Assembly (NCBI GenBank): GCA_937951625.1
Contig: CALFBP010000014.1
Span: 36,222-100,221, forward strand
Source: an uncultured Thermoguttaceae bacterium
Lineage (GTDB): Bacteria > Planctomycetota > Planctomycetia > Pirellulales > Thermoguttaceae
Length of the DNA: 64,000 bases
Direction of reading: 5' to 3'
Shown here: positions 8,990 to 17,249 of the stretch, one piece after another
How positions within the stretch are numbered: position 1 is the stretch's first letter
Layout: each line of letters begins with the position of its first letter
Position numbers and translations under genes: made by a program
Notes under the pieces: generated by a model
Database searches by the model: none
Told to the model about the DNA's origin: nothing
Seen by the model: the letters and a program-made list of their open reading frames with translations, nothing else

Positions 8990-9465
8990 CTTCGTGCTCC
9001 TTGTTTCGGGAATCGCGATTCGGTTCTTTGTGCTCTTTTCCATGGCCACAGCCTCCGGCGGGTCTTGCCCGAGGCCTGCTCAACTTTGTCCGGAAAACGA
9101 GCCTCTGGGCCCTCTTGTTAAAGCATTTCGGCCCGACTTGCAATCGCCAGACTTGGAATTCCGTGGAAGCACACCCCTCGATTGATCGACACAGGCAACG
9201 CAAACGGGTGCATTCAAGCCTCGGCGAGACTGAGGCGATCGTCAGACCGCGAATGCCCGACCATGAAATCCAGCGAGGCAAACGCCATTGACAGAGGGCA
9301 AAGGACTCGGGACTCGTTCTCCTCTTTGGCGGACGATTTTTTTGCCTCGATACAAAATCGTCCCCAGCGACGTAACTACACAGTCGCGACCTCGTAGCTT
9401 GGGCGGTTTCTCATGGGACGAGGAACCACGCTCTGCGTGCTCATGCTGTTTAGGGCCTACAATAT

Positions 9466-9517
9466 GGGGTCAGAATTATTTTCTCTCGCCTATCCTGCCG
9501 TGAAATAGTTCTGATCC
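9466..9517. repeat. Imperfect inverted repeat, mobile-element remnant candidate
   Basis: GGGTCAGAATTATTTTC at 9467-9483 is matched on the other strand by GAAATAGTTCTGATCC at 9502-9517 (one or two mismatches), with an 18-base loop. The GGGTCAGAATTATTTT motif is one I recall near IS200-like transposase and REP elements in other genomes, but no transposase gene is present here. Confidence 0.45.
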
Positions 9518-9627
9518 GTTCGTGTTGCCTGACCCGTTTGTCTTGCCTATCGTGGAACGGGTTTCCCGTCGCCGGAAACGCGTTCTGGCGGACCGTGGTT
9601 CCTCGATTATCCCGCACGCAGTTCACC

Positions 9628-9646
9628 CTGCTGGACAAGCCAGCAG
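9628..9646. repeat. Short palindromic element, CTGCTGG/CCAGCAG
   Basis: CTGCTGG (9628-9634) pairs with CCAGCAG (9640-9646) around a five-base loop. The same arms occur in the elements at 31421-31544, suggesting a dispersed palindromic family rather than a terminator. Confidence 0.45.
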
Positions 9647-9756
9647 TGACATCGATGCTCTTGCGTGAACCTCGTCTTGCCGCCACAGAGTTCGAGCTAT
9701 TCGCTCGGTGCTATCCCAATCAAGTCTTCTCTATGATCATGGAGGGAGAAAGACTT

Positions 9757-10974
9757 TTACGGAGCTGATTGTTTCGGGGTGACTGTCACCCGGCTCGGGG
9801 CGGTGCGGATGGTCATGAGACTGTCTTTGATTTCGCACTCGTAAACGCCAGCGTTTTCCAGCGTCACCGGGCACAATTTCAGGGATGGCTGGTCCTGCCC
9901 CCCGGGCAAAGGCTTGCCATCCTTGAACCAGGCGTAAAAAACCGGCCCCAGAGCCCCAGTGATCCTGACCTCCAGGGTGTGACAGGCGTTTTCCTCCAAG
10001 GTGAGGTCGCCTGGGGCGCTTACGACATCCAGGTGAGGAACCACTACTCCCAAGTTGTTGCCGTTGTAGCGTTCGGTAGGTTCGAAAACCAACTGTTCGA
10101 CACCCACCGGGAGCTTGAGCCAATTTTGGCCGGTGCCCACGGGCCTATTGACCAATTGGGCTTGGCCCCGGCCAGGCACCCAGCGGACCAAGGTGGTCGA
10201 GCCACCGCCGTCCAAGTTGATGCCGTTCCAGGCGCCGAAATGTTTCAACCACGCCCCGACTTCTTGGATGGTGGCCCCCTGGCTGGCGTGCCGCCGACCG
10301 TCGATGACCAAAAGGTAGACCACCCTGCCATCTTGGGACACGCCGGCGCCGGTCCGAGGCGCCAAATCCGAACTCGAAGCATCGGGATTGCCCGCGTCCA
10401 GGCAGCGATAACCACTGACCGCGGTGTGGATGTTTTCAAGTGGCGTGGTGGGTCCGGTCGCAAGAATCGCCGCCTTGTTGTCGTTGTAGAAAACTAAGGA
10501 ATACGTGACCGATTCGGCCGGAGAAACCACGTCGCCGTCGGTGATGGCCAGACCGATGAGGTAAGACGGCGTTGCTGCGTTCCACGGAGCCGGCCAGGGA
10601 GCGAAGAAATTGGCATTGATCGCGAAGACCATGGGCAGGCCAGCCTTACGGCAGCGAATCAGGAAGTCCCGGGTAGTTTCGCGGATGGTCTCCCGCTGGC
10701 CGGCCACCCAATCCGACGCCCGGTCGGAATTCCGGAACCGCAGGCCCGGCGTGGTGAGGTCCACTTGCAAACAGAAAACATCCATGGGCCGCGGCGTTTC
10801 CACCCGAATCTCAGCAAGTTTGATTCCTGGATACTCCGCCTTGACGCTGCTCCAATCGTACTTCCCGCTTTGGCCCCACGCCGACCATGTTGCGCCGCAC
10901 AACCATGCCAGCAGCACACTGATCCGCACGACCCGGCTCATCATCGTTCGCACGACAAACAAATCAATACGCAT
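9757..10974 (-). CDS. Secreted phosphodiester glycosidase-family protein with Ig-like domain
   Basis: A 405-residue protein with an N-terminal signal peptide (about residues 13-34, ending SAWGQ). The central region carries hallmarks of the NAGPA (phosphodiester glycosidase) family: AINANFFAPW early in the domain and the conserved GINLDGGGSTTLV, which contains catalytic and binding acidic residues. The last 80 residues (from about 320) read as an immunoglobulin-like fold, with a paired cysteine pattern (CHTLEV ... YECEI). NAGPA-type enzymes cleave phosphodiester-linked sugars, and bacterial homologues are thought to act on cell-surface or environmental glycans. A GGGAGAG ribosome site precedes the ATG at 10974. 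It heads or belongs to a long minus-strand run but is 260 bases from its upstream neighbour. Confidence 0.85.
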   Translation of the reverse strand: MRIDLFVVRTMMSRVVRISVLLAWLCGATWSAWGQSGKYDWSSVKAEYPGIKLAEIRVETPRPMDVFCLQVDLTTPGLRFRNSDRASDWVAGQRETIRETTRDFLIRCRKAGLPMVFAINANFFAPWPAPWNAATPSYLIGLAITDGDVVSPAESVTYSLVFYNDNKAAILATGPTTPLENIHTAVSGYRCLDAGNPDASSSDLAPRTGAGVSQDGRVVYLLVIDGRRHASQGATIQEVGAWLKHFGAWNGINLDGGGSTTLVRWVPGRGQAQLVNRPVGTGQNWLKLPVGVEQLVFEPTERYNGNNLGVVVPHLDVVSAPGDLTLEENACHTLEVRITGALGPVFYAWFKDGKPLPGGQDQPSLKLCPVTLENAGVYECEIKDSLMTIRTAPSRVTVTPKQSAP

Positions 10975-11231
10975 AGAACATCTCTCCCTTGGTTGACATT
11001 TTCGACAGGCTTCCCCCTCTGGGAAACTTCGGTCATCACGGCGAACAGCCTAGGAGAAAACCCATGGAAGCCTCCACCTTCCCAGCCCGCAATCGCGCTG
11101 TCTCATCGCGGAGTTAGCAAGCAAGCCGTCTCTTCAAGGAGTTCGAGCGGGCCAGCCAGTCGAGAATGCGGCGTTACGGAGGGATTGCAGTTCAGGGACT
11201 GTGTTTTGATCGAGAACCAAGCTCCTTTGCC

Positions 11232-11702
11232 TCAGCTTCCAAACATCGCCTTGATCCGGGCCTTGTCAGCCGAGCCCGTGTGATCGGCCACAACTTGCCC
11301 GCCGCGGAAGACCATCAATCGCGGGATCGCCGTCACGCCGTAAAACCCCGCTATAGCCGTTTCCCGATCGATGTTGACCTTGACGAACCGGGCTTGCGGC
11401 ATCTCGCGGGCCAAGTCCTCGATCACCGGATCCAGTTCTTTGCACGGGCCGCACCAATCTGCGTAGAACTCGACCAACACCGGCACTGGCGAGCTGAGCA
11501 CTTCCTGAGAGAACGTAGCGTTGCCGGCGTAACGTACGCGCCCGGCGGTCGCGGAATTCGCCGCCTCGTCGGTCGTGGTTTTGGACACATACGGCCTGGG
11601 AGGTGGCTCGGGGATGAAGAACCAGCCCAACGCCGCGCCCAGCAAAACCATGAAGACGAAAAGAGCCGGCCCCTGAGCCGCTTTCCAGGAATTTCGACCC
11701 AT
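11232..11702 (-). CDS. Membrane-anchored thioredoxin-like protein
   Basis: A 156-residue protein with one N-terminal transmembrane helix (about residues 13-30) and a thioredoxin domain carrying the classic WCGPC active site (Cys84 and Cys87) and the cis-proline in VTAIPRLMVF. It is likely tethered to the membrane with the redox domain outside the cytoplasm, where it could reduce or isomerise exported cysteine proteins or take part in cytochrome c maturation. Its size is typical of anchored thioredoxins. Neighbours on both sides are unrelated, with 190 to 260 base gaps, so it is probably transcribed alone. Confidence 0.9.
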   Translation of the reverse strand: MGRNSWKAAQGPALFVFMVLLGAALGWFFIPEPPPRPYVSKTTTDEAANSATAGRVRYAGNATFSQEVLSSPVPVLVEFYADWCGPCKELDPVIEDLAREMPQARFVKVNIDRETAIAGFYGVTAIPRLMVFRGGQVVADHTGSADKARIKAMFGS

Positions 11703-11890
11703 GGGTAACTCTCCCTACCATGCGGCTTGCTATGGATTATAGACTTCGGTCCTCGTGTCGGGGAGCCGGATGGTTATGTCGTTAGAGTTCTCGCGACTGG
11801 GCCTTCGCAGAGGCCATCAACTGGCAACCGCTTGCGGCGTGTTGCGCCAAGCGGCCGAAGTCCCGAAGCCGCCGATGAAACTCGCCATCG

Positions 11891-12883
11891 TCAGCCGAAC
11901 AGGATCGAGGCAAGGCCAAGGTAATAGAACAACGTGGCGATGTCGGTCATGGCCAAGGCGATGGGACCGGAAGCGGCCTTCGGGTCGCGCTGGGCAGCGC
12001 GGAGCGCCGTGGGCACGGCGAATCCGAAGAGGGCGGCCGTGGCAACGGCCAGGGAAATGCTCACCAGCAGGCACACGGCCACCCGATGCTGCCCTTGCCA
12101 CAACCAAGCCACCAAGCCAACCAACATGCCGCAGGCCAACCCCAGTAAGCCGCCGACCAAAACCTCGCGTCGCCCCCCCGCTACGATCCTTTTGAAGCTG
12201 AACTGGCCCGCCTCATGGACCTGAAGGGTCAGCGTGAGAGACTGGATGCTGACGCTTTCCGCCAACGCCAGGACGATAGGAATGAACATGGCCAACACAA
12301 CGACCTTGGCCAGGACTTCCTCGTACCAGGCTGCCAACAACGCACAGGCCAAACCGCCCGCGATATTGCACAGCAACCAAGGAAACCGCCCGCGAAAGGC
12401 GGCGGGCAGTTTGGCCTCGCGGACCGCGGCCAGCCGAACCCCGATCAGTTGGAAGATATCCTCGCTCTCTTCCCGGGCGACCAAATCGGTGATCTCGTCG
12501 GTATACAGTTCAACATCGACGATGCCCTGAATGCGTCCCTCGTGGTCCACCACAGGTAGGGCCAAGAGTCGATGCATGATGAAGAACTCGCAGGCATCAA
12601 AAAGCGTGGCCGTGGACGGTAAGGTGATGACGTTTCGTTGCATGATTTCGGCCACGGGAGTGTCAGGGGGGTTGAGAAGCAGCCGCCGGGTGGGGAGCAC
12701 GCCCCGCAGTCGCTCGGCCTCGTCCACCACGTAAAAGTACACGATTCGCCCCTCTACCTGACTCCGTTGAATCCGCGCCAGGGCCTCGCCCACGGTGTCC
12801 GTCTCCAAAATCCGCACAAAATCTTTGCGCACGTGCTTCAGCACCGGCTCATCGTGATGGCCCGACTGGGACAACCTGCCCAT
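11891..12883 (-). CDS. mgtE: MgtE-family magnesium transporter lacking the N domain
   Basis: A 330-residue protein from the ATG at 12883, supported by AAAGGAAGGA immediately upstream. Residues from about 25 to 150 form a pair of CBS domains (for example GRIQGIVDVELYTDE), and the C-terminal 180 residues hold five hydrophobic helices with the MgtE channel signature (the segment around ESVSIQSLTL and the final ALAMTDIATLFYYLG, including the Mg-binding Asp). Standard MgtE is about 450 residues and begins with an alpha-helical N domain that gates the channel; that domain is missing here. The upstream sequence contains no frame that could supply it. Function in Mg2+ uptake is inferred from the family; gating may differ. 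Confidence 0.88.
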   Translation of the reverse strand: MGRLSQSGHHDEPVLKHVRKDFVRILETDTVGEALARIQRSQVEGRIVYFYVVDEAERLRGVLPTRRLLLNPPDTPVAEIMQRNVITLPSTATLFDACEFFIMHRLLALPVVDHEGRIQGIVDVELYTDEITDLVAREESEDIFQLIGVRLAAVREAKLPAAFRGRFPWLLCNIAGGLACALLAAWYEEVLAKVVVLAMFIPIVLALAESVSIQSLTLTLQVHEAGQFSFKRIVAGGRREVLVGGLLGLACGMLVGLVAWLWQGQHRVAVCLLVSISLAVATAALFGFAVPTALRAAQRDPKAASGPIALAMTDIATLFYYLGLASILFG

Positions 12884-13266
12884 CAAGTCCTTCCTTTCGC
12901 GTAATGGTAAGCCACCCAAATTTGGTTCTTTTAGCCTTTGCTCTCCCGCAACTCGTGAACCAACCTGTCCGGCGGCGTTTACGTCAGAAAACGAGCCTGG
13001 CAAATCCGTTGATCTTTCCGATTTAGTGAACTTTTTCGATTATGGTGTCGTTGACGAGTTTTAGCTACCCTTTGCGTGTTGCACGGATACCGCGGTCAAG
13101 CCGTTCGGCGTCATGGAAAAGGCAGACAAACCAGAGGATTGCAAATTACATCGATTCCGATGAGTGCCGGCGCGCGCTCGCGCCAAGCTCGTGCAACCAG
13201 TCGGTAAGCCTGGACTAGGCCAAGAACGCCCTGCTTCGGCCTGTCTATTTATGCTCACGCCCGGCG
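12884..13266. other. Non-coding stretch upstream of mgtE
   Basis: About 380 bases between the mgtE start and the end of the protease gene. I looked for an M-box type Mg2+ riboswitch and could not recognise one. An AT-rich patch near 13010-13060 may hold the mgtE promoter. Confidence 0.4.
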
Positions 13267-14472
13267 TCAGTAGTACCGCCGACGCCGTCCGGCGTGTTTG
13301 GCCTCGGTAAGAAACTTTGCCAAGTGGAAAAGTATGGCTGCCACTCCCACGACGGCCAGGTAGTTCCTGAGGTCGTTCCACAGCGAGTCATGCTGCGGAG
13401 AGGGCAAGTCGGCCAGGTCCACGCGGGGCGCGGGCGGGGACTCGGCGGGAGGCAATGGCGATGGAACAGGGACCAAACGATCCGTGCCGGCGTCGCTCGG
13501 CGGCGCGGAGGCGTTGACTGCAATCGCCACACTCGGACTCGACAAGGGAGTGTTGGGCCAGGTAGCCGCGGAGGGCAAGGCGCCTGAGTCCGCATTTTGG
13601 GATTCCAATGCTGACCCACGGGTGGGGGCCTGAGCTGGAGAGCTGGCTTGTCTTGCCAGCGCGGCAGGATGGGGTGCGAGCCTGTAAAAATCGTCGCGGA
13701 CCGACTCCAAAAATGCCCGCACTCGCCCACAATAACTGCCGGAGGTCTGCCCTCTGGCCGTCCCGAAAAGCACCCCTGCCAATTCGCCACGACTATTGAA
13801 GATCGGCCCCCCCGAATCCCCCTGCCGTGCGGGTGCAGAAAGCTCCACCATTTCGAATGGCTTGTTCAAGCCTGGCGCCACGTATTGTGTGCAGCGGCCG
13901 GTGATGGTCCGGTATTGGCCGCTGCCGTAGCCGGCAATCGTCAAGGGTTCTCCCGGTCGGGGCGCGGTGTTCGAGAGCGGCACAGGCTCCACGTTCGGCC
14001 GCCAGATCGCCAATGCCGCCAAGTCCCAGACGGGATCGGTCTTCAGCACCAAGGCTTGGGAGCGGAATCCGTTCGGAAAGACCACGGCAATCGGACCGGC
14101 CGCGTCGCGGACCACGTGCCAGTTGGTGACCACCAGCCCATGATGCTCGCTGACCGCCACCAGCGTGCCGGAGCCGAGTGAAAACCCGTCGCGATCCGTA
14201 GCCACTACCCGGACGACCGCCGGATGAATCCCGTTGCGAGGTTCGCAATCTGCCGTCCGCTTTAGCAGGACCGCGCTCAGGGCAAGCGCGACGGCCAATG
14301 CCCGTATTCCCAGCCCCTCCGCTGAAAGCCGTCGAACGGTGCGGAATTGAAATCTTGCGATCTTTAGGCCGAGGCTTCGTTGGGTATCCAATCTAGGGGA
14401 ATCAAGGCCCACGACCGTTGTTGAAAAACAACCCGGCTGAACACGCCTCATGAGGGACCATGTCTCGGACAC
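13267..14472 (-). CDS. Membrane-tethered trypsin-like serine protease
   Basis: A 401-residue protein. After a hydrophobic segment (about residues 55-72, signal or anchor) comes a chymotrypsin-fold domain with the catalytic triad visible as VVTNWHVV (His119), DLAALAI (Asp150) and QGDSGGPIF (Ser220). A low-complexity Pro/Ser/Ala linker (about 265-355) leads to a second hydrophobic segment near the C-terminus (LAVVGVAAILFHLAKFL), then a basic tail. No PDZ domain is present, unlike DegP/HtrA. The layout suggests an envelope protease held to the membrane at one or both ends. The start at 14472 has a poor ribosome site and an in-frame ATG lies at 14451, so the N-terminus is uncertain. Confidence 0.85.
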   Translation of the reverse strand: MSETWSLMRRVQPGCFSTTVVGLDSPRLDTQRSLGLKIARFQFRTVRRLSAEGLGIRALAVALALSAVLLKRTADCEPRNGIHPAVVRVVATDRDGFSLGSGTLVAVSEHHGLVVTNWHVVRDAAGPIAVVFPNGFRSQALVLKTDPVWDLAALAIWRPNVEPVPLSNTAPRPGEPLTIAGYGSGQYRTITGRCTQYVAPGLNKPFEMVELSAPARQGDSGGPIFNSRGELAGVLFGTARGQTSGSYCGRVRAFLESVRDDFYRLAPHPAALARQASSPAQAPTRGSALESQNADSGALPSAATWPNTPLSSPSVAIAVNASAPPSDAGTDRLVPVPSPLPPAESPPAPRVDLADLPSPQHDSLWNDLRNYLAVVGVAAILFHLAKFLTEAKHAGRRRRYY

Positions 14473-14487
14473 CCATCTTGCGGGGGA

Positions 14488-14613
14488 TCATTTGGCTGCG
14501 GCCAGGGGTGCGGCACGGCGCTGGGCCTCATTTTGCACGATCCTCCGCAGCAATTCGCGGCGGAGCCGCTCCAATTCGGCAGAACGAACCGTTGAAGTCT
14601 TAATGGTTTGCAT
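14488..14613 (-). CDS. Possible 41-residue charged protein
   Basis: A small frame of 41 codons with ATG at 14613 and GAGG only two bases upstream. The peptide is rich in Arg and Glu, with heptad-like leucines (segment SAELERLRRELLRRIVQNEA), so it would form an amphipathic or coiled-coil helix. It ends 16 bases before the protease start on the same strand. I recognise no family and the frame is short, so it could be spurious. Confidence 0.35.
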   Translation of the reverse strand: MQTIKTSTVRSAELERLRRELLRRIVQNEAQRRAAPLAAAK

Positions 14614-14894
14614 AGCCTCAGTTTCGGCCGCGGCGGGCCCGAAAGCTGAATTGTCGCACTGGCCCTGACATACGCCTCGAAAGCTGAAAAGCTATCCAAG
14701 GCGCAAAATCCTTTGCCGAATCGCCAGTTTCTCCGTCTTACGGAGCCTACAAATCTGGCGTTAATGGAATGGCCTTTTCAACCGAATCGGCGCCCACCCC
14801 TGGGACTCGCCACAAACCGTGCGCCTTGCGTATCCCAGGAATCGTGCTTCACCCGATAGGCCCATCCAGATCGCTCAAACACTTCGCCGCAGGA

Positions 14895-15338
14895 TTACAA
14901 CCGGGCCTTGAGAAGGTCGCGGATCTCGGTGAGCAGTTCCTGGTCCTTGGTCAACTGGGGCGGCGAGGAAGCCGCCTGCTTTTTCGATTTCAAAATCATA
15001 CCAAGGAACTTCACGATGAACAGGTACAACGCCGTCGCCACGATGAGGAAATTGACCACCTCGCCAAGAAACAGGCCGTAGGGGATTTCCTTGCCGTGGA
15101 TGACCCATTTCCACCCCAAATAACTCTGTTGACTTGGCACAATCAAGCTGATCAGGGGCATAATCAGGTGCTTGACCAACGAATCGACGATCTTACCGAA
15201 CGCGCCGCCGATGATGACGCCGACGGCCAAATCGACCACGTTGCCTTTGAAGGCGAAGGTCTTGAACTCCTCGAACAGCGTCAGTGCGCTCTTGCTGGAG
15301 GCATCAAAAAACCGTTTGGGCGGAAACGGGTCTGGCAT
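14895..15338 (-). CDS. mscL: Large-conductance mechanosensitive channel MscL
   Basis: A 147-residue protein, normal for MscL. The start at 15338 is favoured by GGAGGG upstream. The N-terminal helix precedes the conserved pore helix FKGNVVDLAVGVIIGGAFGK, then a periplasmic loop, a second transmembrane helix (VVNFLIVATALYLFIVKFLG) and the C-terminal helical bundle (QELLTEIRDLLKARL). MscL opens at high membrane tension to release solutes during osmotic downshock. It stands alone, with gaps of nearly 300 bases on both sides. Confidence 0.96.
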   Translation of the reverse strand: MPDPFPPKRFFDASSKSALTLFEEFKTFAFKGNVVDLAVGVIIGGAFGKIVDSLVKHLIMPLISLIVPSQQSYLGWKWVIHGKEIPYGLFLGEVVNFLIVATALYLFIVKFLGMILKSKKQAASSPPQLTKDQELLTEIRDLLKARL

Positions 15339-15623
15339 GGTATTCCCTCCAATGGAATCGGGCTGGCTTGGTCGGCACAACGGAGCCGTCGATCTTCGAC
15401 GGCTTCCAACATGCTGGTCAGGTTGATCGAGTCTGCAACTCAGACTGCTTGCTGAAAAAATCCGAGCGGTAAGCTTCAGTTGCCGAAGTATCGGCGAGCG
15501 CGTTGCGCACCGTCTGGCCGTGCTCCGACGAGAAAGCCGCCTTCAAAAAACGGTTAAGTCGCTTTTGCGAGGCCTCGATCGTTGGCCTCGCCGCGGCGGC
15601 CTCCGCCCGCGTGCCGTACAAGG

Positions 15624-16904
15624 CTAGAGGTAGTTTTCCGGGAACTTCCACGGTTCGCGGTACTGCGGCTTGGCGAGCCGGGCGGCTTCTTCGTCGCCCA
15701 CGATCTTTTCCGCCACAGGGTCGAAGCGGACGGCGCGTCCGAGTTTGAAGGCGATATTGGCCAAGGCGATGGCCACGTCGATCTTGTAGTGATAGCCCAC
15801 GTGGCAACTCGGCGGCTTGCGGCTGAGGATCGAGTCGATCCATTCGTGTTCGTGGCCGGGCGAGGGGGGGATGGTCTCCTTCGGTTTTTCCACGCCCTTC
15901 ATGCGATCGCCCTCGGGCACGATCCGGTGTTCGTTATAGTTGGCGAACAGCGTTCCCCGCTCCCCGTGGAAATACACGCCCAATCCGCGTCCCATTCCTT
16001 CCCGGTGGAAATCGAAACTGTAGCCGTTGACCAGCGAAAGCATCCACGTCATCACGAGCTGCGGGTATTGCCAGAGCACTTGTTGGGTGTCGTAGGCGTC
16101 GCCCGCGTCGCGGGTGACGAAGCGTCCGCCGCTGGCCGCGGTCACCAGGGGAAATCCCAAGTCCAAGGCCCAGTAAGGCAAGTCGATGATGTGCGGGGCC
16201 ATGCCGGGAGTGTAGCCGCCGCTGAAGTCCATGAACGAGCAGTTCGGACCAGCCGACTCGATCATTTTGGGATGGCATTTGGTCATGCGGGCGGGCCCAA
16301 CCCACAGTTCCCAATCGAGGTCCTTGGGCGGATCGCCCGCCGGGGCGTTGCCGATTCCCTCTACGCCTTGATTCGCGGCGAGGAAGGTCCGCACCAGGGG
16401 GATCGGCCCCAGCGCCCCGGATCGTACCCACTCCACCACGCGGCGATAGTTCGCCCCGGCGTGGATTTGCGTGCCGATTTGCGTGATCCGCTGGTGCTTC
16501 TCGGCGGCCCGCTTCACCGCCAAGGATTCGGCCAAGTAGATCGTCATCGGCTTCTGCAAATAGAAATCCTTGCCCGCCTCGGCGGCGAGAATCGCTTGCA
16601 AGGCGTGCCAGTGCGGCGGCGTGGCGATGATCACCGCGTCGATGTCCTTGCTGGCGAGCATCTCCCGGAAATCGTGATACGCTTTGGCGGTGCTCTTGTA
16701 TCGTTCGAGAACGGCGTCGCGGCGCGACTTCCAAACGTCGCACACGCCGGTGACCACCGCGTGGGGATGCCGCGCCGCGGCGGCGAGATTTGCAGCCCCC
16801 ATGCCTCCGCAACCGATCAGTCCGATCTGTACTTTGCTATTGACCTGCGCCAAAGTCGACATGGCAATGGCCCCCATCAGAGTGAACAGACATAGTTGCC
16901 GCAA
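15624..16904 (-). CDS. Exported Gfo/Idh/MocA family oxidoreductase
   Basis: A 426-residue protein that begins with a Sec-type signal (LCLFTLMGAIAMSTLAQ). The Rossmann motif IGLIGCGGMGAANL follows, and the family signature appears as DFYLQKPMTIYL, with the usual EKP glutamate replaced by glutamine but the lysine retained. The C-terminal domain contains the usual GGYTPGMAPHIIDLPYW segment with the conserved His. It resembles the protein at 7625-8989 in fold but is only distantly similar in sequence and uses a different export signal. It probably acts on a sugar-like substrate outside the cytoplasm. The gene is divergent from the thiolase gene to its right, with a 345-base gap. Confidence 0.88.
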   Translation of the reverse strand: MRQLCLFTLMGAIAMSTLAQVNSKVQIGLIGCGGMGAANLAAAARHPHAVVTGVCDVWKSRRDAVLERYKSTAKAYHDFREMLASKDIDAVIIATPPHWHALQAILAAEAGKDFYLQKPMTIYLAESLAVKRAAEKHQRITQIGTQIHAGANYRRVVEWVRSGALGPIPLVRTFLAANQGVEGIGNAPAGDPPKDLDWELWVGPARMTKCHPKMIESAGPNCSFMDFSGGYTPGMAPHIIDLPYWALDLGFPLVTAASGGRFVTRDAGDAYDTQQVLWQYPQLVMTWMLSLVNGYSFDFHREGMGRGLGVYFHGERGTLFANYNEHRIVPEGDRMKGVEKPKETIPPSPGHEHEWIDSILSRKPPSCHVGYHYKIDVAIALANIAFKLGRAVRFDPVAEKIVGDEEAARLAKPQYREPWKFPENYL

Positions 16905-17249
16905 TGCGCCCGCTATCCTAGCGATGTCGAATCCGGCGGTCTAGTGCCAACGGCCTGAACGACCCGCACCCAAAAACAGCCTTCAGCGGCCACGCTCCAC
17001 CGCGCCGGTGCTTGGCAAAGACCCAAGGGCACAAAGCCGCTAGGGGAGTTCTGCGGGCACAGAGTATGGACCGAATCGTCCCATTTCAACCCGGCCGCCT
17101 TGCTGATTGCTATCCACCCTTCAAACCCTGCCCCCGATCACTCCAGGCAAGGCAGGAAGGGATTCCTGCTGACCCTTGCGGGGCTTTGGGAAAATCTCTA
17201 TGATCCACGATTCCCGTCTCTTGGCCTGCGGCGTTTTGGAGCGGCGTTG
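16905..17249. other. Divergent intergenic region
   Basis: About 345 bases between divergently transcribed genes, so it should carry promoters for both. No specific promoter or operator could be identified with confidence. Confidence 0.4.

Larger units (their letters stand above)
8990..9756. other. Non-coding gap holding palindromic repeats
   Basis: Almost 770 bases without a convincing gene. Two inverted-repeat elements lie here (9466-9517 and 9628-9646, annotated separately). Short frames are present on both strands but show no domain or signal sequence that I can recognise. Confidence 0.5.

Noticed and set aside
13620..13660. Inverted CTGGCTTG/CTTGCCAG segment similar to the palindromic repeats
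   Set aside because: It lies inside the coding part of the protease gene in its low-complexity linker and lacks the ACGGGTG flank, so it was not counted as a copy.
15582..16895. Long plus-strand frame opposite the exported oxidoreductase
   Set aside because: It is entirely antisense to a gene with clear motifs; its composition (Arg, His, Gly) is the shadow expected in GC-rich DNA.
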